Source of the DNA: Spiroplasma melliferum
Lineage (GTDB): Bacteria; Bacillota_I; Bacilli_A; Mycoplasmatales; Mycoplasmataceae
Direction: 5' to 3'
Assembly (NCBI GenBank): GCA_005222125.1
Contig: CP029202.1
Span: 868,001-932,000 of the forward strand
Length of the DNA stretch: 64,000 bases
A program made the translations under genes and the position numbers. The notes under the pieces are model-generated. The model worked only from the letters and a program-made list of their open reading frames with translations, was not told the DNA's origin and ran no database searches. Numbering within the stretch: the first letter of the stretch is position 1; the number at the start of each line of letters is the position of its first letter. Positions 57,060 through 64,000 of the stretch are shown here, one piece after another.

Positions 57060-57263
57060 ATGCAAAATGATTGAGAAAAATTAAAAGAGTTTTTTATTCA
57101 TGTCTTTTTGTTTATAAATAAAACAAATGTTGAAGCTATTACAACTTGAAATTTAACGCAAAATGAATATTTAACTCTGATGGTCGGTGTTTGGATTGTT
57201 ATTTTATTTTTAACTTGGTTTTTATTATGAATGGTTTTTAAAATAGTTGGGTATTTTAAGTAA
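57060..57263 (+). CDS. Plectroviral small membrane protein (67 aa)
   Basis: A soluble start (MQNDWEKLKEFFIHVFLF), a loop with TTWNLTQNEY and a hydrophobic C-terminal segment (LMVGVWIVILFLTWFLLWMV). Stop TAATG overlaps the start of the ATPase gene. Function unknown; presumably virion or assembly. Confidence 0.7.
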
Positions 57264-58276
57264 TGAAAAAGTTTATATTTTTGTTAAAAAATTATTGTTA
57301 TATTAGTGGTTCAATGATTTTGTTTAGTTTAATTGATTTATTATTTTGGATAATTTCATTAAATTATACTGGTTTAGTATTCTGATTATTGTTTGCTTTG
57401 CAATGTGTTTATTTTGTATGATGAGTTTGAAAAAACATATTTTATCAGTTAAATGCGTTTAGGTTAGTAAATTTTGTTTGAGATAATCCATTATCAGTTA
57501 TTATTGGTAAATTAGGAACTGGAAAAACTTTACTTTTAACTTATTTATCACAAACTATGAAATTATTAACAGATAAAATTTATAGTAATTATCCGTTAGA
57601 AGATGAAAAAGTTAAAGTTTTAACATTTAAAAATTTAGATTTTACCGATAGAACAAAACCAGTTCCCCCTGATGATAGTTTAATTTTGTTTGATGAAAGT
57701 TTTTTATATATTGACGGAACTAGTCCGCACGATGAGAAAAAGGTTCATAGTGGTAAAATTCCGTGAATTGTTTTAGCAAGACATTTTGGTAATCGTGCTT
57801 TGTTTACAGCTCAACGTGAGGGTATGATTTGAAATAATATCCGACAATTAGCAAGTGGTATTATTATTCCAATTTCACCGAAAAAACCTATTGCTAAAAA
57901 AGGATTTAATTTTTTTAATCGATTCTTTATTATGCGAATTGGTATTTTTCAAGATATTACGGATTATGAAATTTGAAAAACAAAATTAGTAGAACGAACA
58001 GCAGAAGGTAAACGAGCAAAACATAAATCGGATGTTGGGTTAGGAATTCGGTTTTTTAAAATAATTATTCCGTTAGAATTTGCACAGAAATATGATAGTC
58101 AATGATTAAAGTTTGTGCGTGATTTAAAAAATGATGAAATAGTTAATTATAAAGAATATTATTGGTCAGAAATTATTAAATTGAGTGTTAAAGAGCGTTT
58201 AGAATTGTTTGATATTGATATTTTGAAAAAGAATTTAAAACTTAAAAAAGAAAAAGGAAGTGGTAAAAATGATTAA
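57263..58276 (+). CDS. Zot-like P-loop ATPase of plectrovirus (337 aa)
   Basis: Assembly ATPase of filamentous phages (Zot / pI type). The 337-residue protein has two N-terminal membrane segments (about 15-55), Walker A GKLGTGKT at residues 82-89, a Walker B-like SLILFDES at about 139-146 and the ARHFGNRALFTAQRE segment that follows in Zot proteins. The C-terminus is basic. More than ten TGA Trp. The stop overlaps the next start by 8 bases. Confidence 0.82.
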
Positions 58277-58667
58277 TTTATTATCAGAAAATAGTAATTG
58301 AGATAAGATTTTTAGTTTTATTTTTGATGTATTTTTGTTTATTTTTGATGTGATTTGAAATACTAAATTGCCAATGACAAATACGACAATTGCTTATTTT
58401 ATTATCTTTTTTATGGTTGTTAAGTTATCTATTTATGCAATTCACGGTACAAGAACTCAATACAACGAATTAGGTTCAACAGTACAAACAGGTGTATCAA
58501 ATATTTATTCTGCAACTGTTCGTGGAGTTTCAGATACTAAACAAGGTATGCAAAAACATATTAAAGAGCGTAAACAGTTTAAAATTAATCGTAATAAACA
58601 ACAATTATCAAGTTTAGCAAAACAAGCAAAAACAAGAGAACAAGGATATCGGAGAGTGCATAAATAA
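58269..58667 (+). CDS. Plectroviral membrane protein, 132 aa
   Basis: Two hydrophobic segments ([18 protein letters not shown] and the segment [18 protein letters not shown]) followed by a basic, Gln/Lys/Arg-rich tail ([20 protein letters not shown]). Starts inside the end of the ATPase gene. Function unknown. Confidence 0.7.
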
Positions 58668-58903
58668 TGATTAGATTAGTTTTATTAGTTGCGGCAATCG
58701 CTATTTTTGGAACAGGATTTATTACAGTCATTATAAATCAATTAACATCAGCAAAAAATATTATTATGGATTTATATAATTCAGATACTTTTTTACTTTC
58801 TTTATTTGGTAAGATGGCAATTTTGTTTAGTCATCCGTTAATGTTAACGATATCAAGTTTATATATAGTTGGGTTTATTGTTTCAAAAACATTGTATAGT
58901 TAG
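58667..58903 (+). CDS. Plectroviral small membrane protein (78 aa)
   Basis: Two membrane segments ([18 protein letters not shown] and the region [16 protein letters not shown]) around a short loop. ATG shares one base with the preceding TAA. Function unknown. Confidence 0.7.
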   Translation: MIRLVLLVAAIAIFGTGFITVIINQLTSAKNIIMDLYNSDTFLLSLFGKMAILFSHPLMLTISSLYIVGFIVSKTLYS

Positions 58904-58914
58904 GAGTTGAATTT

Positions 58915-59223
58915 ATGAAAAGTAATGTAGAAAATAAAAAACAAAAGAAACAAAATGGTTTATTTATTTCTTGGGTTGATTTAATTTTGTATTTTATTAT
59001 AAGTTTTTCATTAACACTTGTATGTATTTTAGATACAGTTTCAACTATTGATGAATTAAAAGAAAAATATGCTGGTATAAATGGTTATATAATTTATGGT
59101 TTATGATTTGATATATTATGATATATCTTAGTAATTCATTATTTTTATGGTTATTTATTTAATCAAATTATTAAATTAATAAAAGAAAATAAAAAAGATA
59201 AGGTGGTAAAGAATAATGCGTAA
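58915..59223 (+). CDS. Plectroviral membrane protein (102 aa)
   Basis: A Lys-rich start (KSNVENKKQKKQ), two membrane segments (VDLILYFIISFSLTLVCIL and WFDILWYILVIHYFYGYLF) and a Lys-rich tail (IKENKKDKVVKNNA). AGGAG precedes ATG. The stop overlaps the P58-type start by 8 bases. Function unknown. Confidence 0.7.
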
Positions 59224-59740
59224 GTCATTATCTTTATTTGCGATATCTATTTTAGGAATTTTAGGTTTAATTATTCCATTTATTACTTTAACAGCATTTA
59301 AACCATTACATCAGCAGAATTATACTGTTAATCAACAAACAACGGGAATGGATGAAACCGATTTTATTAATACAATGTTTTTACGTAGTAGTTTTTTTGA
59401 AAATTGATCAGAAACAAATTACTTTATTAACCCTACTTTAAAAACATCACAATCATTAATTTATAATGATAAATGATATTTAGATTTTTTAAAGGATAGT
59501 TATTCAACGGGAATTTCATTTGATAAGTCGAGTGATGAATTTATGGATTTATATAAAAATTGAGATACTTATATTAAACAATATAACATTGATAAATTTT
59601 ATGATGTTGATAGAAAACAATTTTTAAAAGAACTAACAAATTTTTCTTATTCATTTGCTAATTATTTTAATACTGTTGAAGTTATTAATAAATTAGAAAA
59701 AGGTGTTGATAATTTACAATTAGTTAATTTATATACATAA
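59216..59740 (+). pseudogene. N-terminal part of a P58-type plectrovirus ORF1 protein
   Basis: 174 codons: a signal/membrane segment (RKSLSLFAISILGILGLIIP) and a soluble domain with TTGMDETDFINTMFLRSSFF, which I recall as close to the ORF1 (P58) product of SpV1 viruses, a protein several times longer. The frame ends at 59738-59740 right at the junction with the DUF262 gene, so the rest has been lost. Confidence 0.75.
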
Positions 59741-61629
59741 TCTGTCATATCTTTGTTATTTTCTTCTCAATTCTTATCATCTTGTTTTCAGCCATTAAAA
59801 GAAATTGGAAGTACATGTTCAACTTCAATTTGATTTAATGATTCATCTTCAATTTGATTTTCTGCATAGTTAATAGTAAAAATATTATATAAAAATCATT
59901 TAACTACTTCATTTGCTTCATAATCTTTATTTGCAATCTTAGTATAATTTATATTATTAAAATAATTATCTATTTCATTTTGAATCTGTATAATTTCTTG
60001 ATACAACTCTTCAGAAGAAAAATTATTATTTTTATTTTGATTTAAGAAATCTAACTTGTATTTTAAAGAACCAACCATAATTTTCTTAAGGTTATTTTCA
60101 AGAAAATTTGCTTGTTTTTCTTCTACATTTAATTGTAACAAATAATATTTATATAATTTATCAATAAAATTAGCTATATTATTTTCATTTCTATTATTAT
60201 TTTTTTTATCAATTAATAACATAGAAACTAAAATAGGTTTTATTGTTTTATAATTTAAAATATTTAATCCATAAACTATTTTTTTGATTTTATTGTTTTG
60301 AAAATTATTTGTTTTAAATAACTCATGATACAAATCTAAATATTCTTTGGACAAATCAATAAATTCCTTTGTCTTATTATAGTTATTAATAGAATTATCG
60401 GATTTAAAAATTTCATCAAAATTACTTATTAAATTTGTTTTTTTTAATTTTTCGTAGTTTTCAATTTTATCAAAATAACATGCTTTAAAAAAATCAAAAA
60501 TAAAAGAATCAGCATGCTTCAAATCTATATAACATGATTTTATTCTATCTTCAATATGCTCAAAATTATTTTCAAAAATTTCTAAATTATCCTTATCAAA
60601 ATTTTTATATAAGTTGTTTTTTATGATATCAAAGGCAGAAAGTTGCATTCCCCCAGCATTAATAGTTTCAAAAATTTCTGGAGCACTTTTTTCATCATCT
60701 AATTCAAAAATAGAAAATCTAAATCCTGAAAAAGTAATAAAAATTAAAAAATATAAAGTAATAAATACATAATGACTATCCATGTCATATTCTTCTGCTT
60801 CTTTTTTACCCATATATGTATAATGTTTATTTACAACTTCCTGGCTTTTTGCTTTTTCTATAGTTTTATAAATATAGTTTTCTATTTCCTCATAATTTTT
60901 AAAAATACTTGACTTAAACACTTCTCTTAAAAAACTTATTCCACTTCTTCCTTTTTTTTCAATCAAAATTTTCTTCATTCTTTCTGTAGTTGTTAAATCT
61001 AAAAAATTTTTGTTTTCAAACAACAAACTAAATAACTCTTCAAAATACTTCTTATCATCTTTTTGAGTTGTGTGAAGTTTAAAATTTTTATACTTAGGTT
61101 GAAAACTCGTAGTTGTTGAAGATTTAATAAATAACCATTTTTCTAATGTATCAAAAAATAGACTATAACATAAATGCATCTTTTTTTTAGTATTTTTATA
61201 ATCTGTAGCATACTTTCTAGCAATTACATATGATGCAAGTAAAAATAAAAACCAAGTTGTAATTCGTTGTTGGCCATCTATTATATCTATTATCTTATTT
61301 TGATGTTTATTATTACTTAAATAAATTACACCAAAAAATTTTTGATAACTAATAGGTCTTGAATAAACAAATTGACTATCTTTACATTCTGGCATATTTA
61401 AATCTTTAATTAAGAAAAAATTTTTATTTATACCTTCATCTATTTCTGATAAAAAATCATTTAATTTATCTATTGTCCATGAATATTTTCTTTGATATAT
61501 TGGAATACGAAAAGAAGCATTATATGCTGCATTCAAATCATTAAAAGAAAATAATTTGTCCTCAATTGGAACCTCTAAACATATTTCATTTACTCTATCT
61601 AATTCTGTTTTTACTGTAATTTTACTCAT
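59662..61629 (-). pseudogene. GmrSD-like DUF262/DUF1524 protein, 3' end cut by viral DNA
   Basis: Type IV-like restriction protein against modified DNA (GmrSD family). DUF262 domain: IPIYQRKYSW at 42-51, IIDGQQRITTW at about 117-126, FETINAGGMQLSAFDIIKNN near 318. DUF1524 HNH part begins at VEHVLP near residue 603, followed by NGWKQDDKNWEENN. From about 59738 downward the frame continues for about 25 codons on the antisense of the viral P58-type gene (KLTNCKLSTPFSN) and stops at 59662. The rest of the HNH domain is missing. ATG at 61629. Divergent codon use: very AT-rich, Lys/Asn/Ile-rich, unlike core genes. Confidence 0.82.
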
Positions 61630-61880
61630 TATTTAAAACTCCATTTACTTCATTTTATATTTAAATCATATATTAAAATCTTTTTAGGTATTAAAAAACT
61701 AATTTTTTTCTTAGATCATTATTTTATTTAAATTTATTTTGTTAAATAATATTGAGAAAGAAATTTATTTTCTTAATTATTGATTCTTTAAAATAAATAG
61801 CATTCATATTTTTTGCATGACATAGTTTTTGTATAATAATTATAACATTCTAAAATATAATGTTAATAGATATTTAAAAA

Positions 61881-61919
61881 GTTAATGAAAAGGTGTTATT
61901 TTATAACACCTTTTCATTA
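61881..61919 (-). terminator. Long hairpin terminator of the EIIC gene
   Basis: TTAATGAAAAGGTGTTA and its complement flank a short TTTTA-type loop, an almost perfect 39-base palindrome. It lies about 30 bases after the EIIC stop. The remaining 61630-61880 gap is AT-rich and empty. Confidence 0.85.
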
Positions 61920-61947
61920 ACTTAAATAATAATATATTTGTTATTCC

Positions 61948-63519
61948 TTAATGATTCCACATATCATGATAATTCTTGTGAGTAATTCGTGGTAAAATCG
62001 TTTCTCTTCGGCCAATAAAAGGATAATCAAAATAAATAATTGCTTTCCAAAAGATTGGGGTCATAATAACAAATCAAATCATAGTAAAGATTGGTACTCA
62101 GAAGAAATTAGTTCCTTTGGCCACCGGAATAACTCCTTTGTAAATAAAATCAACTAAACCATCGGTAAAGGATACTCAAATATGAACATCAAGCATTGAC
62201 ATAAATAAACCATTTAAGCCAGCAAGAGGAGTATAAACACAAAAGTATAATAATGGTGAAACAAAGAAGGTAAATAAATTAATAATTACATTGTTTCCCG
62301 TTAAAATGGTAACCGCCACAATCATTGTCATTAAAATTGCTGTTGGCACACGATTTTCTTTTTTACTAGTTAAAATAATAGCTGTACTAATTGCTAATGA
62401 ACCACCAAAGGTAAAAGCATATTTTGGTGGTAATTTTAGTTGTAATAAATGACCAAAATTACTAGATAAAAATCAATCATAAACTTGGGCTGAAAAACCA
62501 TTTGCTTGTGGTAAACGGTTGATTGGCAGCGAATTAATTCATCCTAAAATACTGATCTGCTGGTCTCGGAACAATGGTTGTCTTATAAAATTCCAGGCAA
62601 CTTGAATCGTACTATTATCTCAAGTATCATCAAAAATATTATGCTCTCAGCCATAATGAAGAGCAATATTTCTAAATAAAGCTTCAAACTCTGTTTGGCT
62701 TAGTGTCTCAACAGTTGTTGGAATAAATAAATTAGCAACAATATCCTTAAAACCAAGTGGAATTAATAAAATATTTAATAATTCATAAACAAAAGCTGCT
62801 CCTAAGAAATTATTTGCACTTTGTTGTCACATTCAATTATAAATATGATTTAAAACAATTGCCAACACAATCCATAAAAGTAAGAAAATAATTGCTAAAA
62901 ACATATTTGCTAAAACAACAATTAAAGTAACAAACGGAAAACCATTTAATAATCCGAAGGATTTTGGTAAACGCAAATCAATACATTTATAATAAATGTA
63001 TGATGAAACAATTCCAACGATTACTCCCCCTAAAATTGAAGTATTTAAAGTAACAAGACCAAAAGTTGTTCCTAAAACCATTGATAAATTATTCCCATGG
63101 TAAAAGAAAAGAATGCTAGTAACATAAGTCGTTCCTTCAGGAGTGACTTTATACTGAATTAAGGCATATTGCATCACAACAAAAACTAAAAAGCCAGTAA
63201 CAGCAATTGCTACGGCTTTCACATTATTAGTAATACTAATAACTGTTACTAAACAAATGATAAGTGATAAATTATCAAAAACTGTTTTTCCGATTTTAGT
63301 ACAAACATCCCCGATTGTTACTATCACAAGATTATTAGCATATTCTTTTAAAATCATTCCAATTCCATAAATTAAAACAATTAATAATAATGGAATAATT
63401 ATTAAAGTAATAATTTTAATAAAACGTTCATAAATATTTCTAATCTTAATTTTATTACTACGATTATTACTATAGCTTTTTCCGTTTTTCCTGATTTGAT
63501 ATAACCTATCAATTTTCAA
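61948..63519 (-). CDS. PTS EIIC-like sugar permease, divergent
   Basis: A 523-residue membrane protein with ten or so membrane segments, homologous by layout to glucose/GlcNAc-type PTS EIIC. It has YELLNILLIPLGFKDIVANL in the place of the RLLxPFGLHH segment, TGNNVIINLFTFFVSPLLYF where the family has GITEPIEF-xFLFVAPLLY, and LDVHIWVSFTDGLVDFIY near the C-terminus. No EIIB or EIIA domain is fused, so phosphorylation must come from elsewhere or the protein is no longer a PTS permease. The start is TTG at 63519 after AGGAAA. Ends TAA 61948-61950. Confidence 0.72.
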
Positions 63520-63555
63520 AATTATTTTCCTTTCTTCAAAAACAATTTAATTTCT

Positions 63556-64000
63556 TTAATCTGCAAAAAATTGAATTGTTTCAGCTTCTGAACTATAAAA
63601 TGGATAAGGTGAACCATATTGTTGTGAAATATTTAAATCATATTGCACATAAAACTTAATTTGACCCAATGCTTCTTTTAGCAACCCAACGACTGTTAAG
63701 CGAACAAAATCAGTTTGATTTTTAGCTATAGTTCTCTTAATAATAAACTGACCATTTTTCATTTGCAATTTAAAATCAGCAGTTTTAAAAGGGATATTTG
63801 ATAAATCAAATCCATCTTGATTACCCGCAATATAAGTTTTAATCATTAATTTAGTAAACTTAAACTTTGGATATTTATTCACAAAACTATCTCAAGTATT
63901 TGCATGTTCCGAATAGTTAAAATCAATTGGCTGGTGATTATTTACAACACCATAATCAGTTGTTCGAACAGGGAATTCCTTCTTTCCACTCATACCGCTA
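63556..64000 (-). CDS. Unrecognised protein, C-terminal part (runs off the window)
   Basis: 148 codons up to the window edge. The sequence is soluble and beta-rich (KYPKFKFTKLMIKTYIAGNQ, GQFIIKRTIAKNQTDFVRLT) and ends SSEAETIQFFAD. The composition resembles the extracytoplasmic parts of Spiroplasma lipoproteins, but the N-terminus is not visible. It ends 37 bases before the EIIC start, on the same strand. Confidence 0.65.

Larger units (their letters stand above)
55543..59738 (+). mobile_element. Partial plectrovirus (SpV1-like) integrated in a restriction locus
   Basis: About 4.2 kb of plus-strand, tightly packed small genes rich in TGA Trp: the end of an unassigned gene, two small ORFs including a coat-like protein, a repeat-bearing intergenic stretch, a row of small membrane proteins, a Zot-like ATPase and the start of a P58-type gene. 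Overlaps of TAATG type and the gene sizes are as in SpV1-type filamentous phages of Spiroplasma. Full genomes are near 8 kb and carry a replication gene. That gene and the rest of P58 are missing here, so this is a fragment. I found no target duplication at the edges (about 55543 and 59738). Confidence 0.85.

Overview
The window comes from an AT-rich mollicute that reads TGA as tryptophan. Most genes are open only when in-frame TGA is translated as Trp. A spiralin gene (460-1188) and spiroplasma plectrovirus genes (55.5-59.7 kb) point to Spiroplasma, probably the Citri clade. I could not fix the species.

Layout. (a) 1-4.2 kb, minus strand: rpsB, tsf, a membrane protein gene, spiralin and the 5' end of pfkA, the order known from S. 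citri. (b) 4.5-10 kb: membrane protein, acpS, rnhC (plus), a Pr6Pr-like membrane protein, a dCMP deaminase and a rhomboid-like protein. (c) 10-21 kb, minus: a long, partly overlapping block mraZ-rsmH-ftsA-ftsZ-sepF-ylmH-divIVA-(T-box)ileS-lspA-rluD, preceded by yceD-rpmF. This is the division cluster of walled Firmicutes, kept in a wall-less cell. (d) 21-32.8 kb: RpiR regulator (plus), T-box-pheST, a 1055-residue FtsX-like permease, nnr, a YgjP-like metallopeptidase and a membrane protein. (e) 32.8-35.6 kb: a gene-poor stretch, a decayed lipoprotein gene and a membrane protein. (f) 35.6-49.9 kb: mostly housekeeping genes (lepA, an ECF S-like protein, fmt, a DUF2779 nuclease-like protein, yebC, rimI-tsaB-tsaE, a ferredoxin-NADP reductase-like flavoprotein (plus), a flippase-like protein, a second pseudouridine synthase and a membrane protein).

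(g) 49.9-61.6 kb is an accessory island. A coiled-coil protein is followed by a rearranged type I restriction-modification locus. hsdM has lost its C-terminus and is fused to the tail of a paralogue of the coiled-coil gene; no hsdS is present; hsdR has lost its 5' half. A 4.2 kb plectrovirus fragment (coat-like gene, Zot-like ATPase, several small membrane proteins and the 5' part of the P58-type gene) abuts the broken hsdR on one side and a GmrSD-like DUF262/DUF1524 gene, cut near its 3' end, on the other. Phage DNA thus lies between two damaged anti-phage genes.

(h) 61.9-64 kb: a divergent PTS EIIC gene and the 3' end of an unrecognised gene.

Many genes overlap or abut, which suggests long polycistronic transcripts. 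Hairpin terminators often overlap stop codons. I saw no tRNA, rRNA or CRISPR array.
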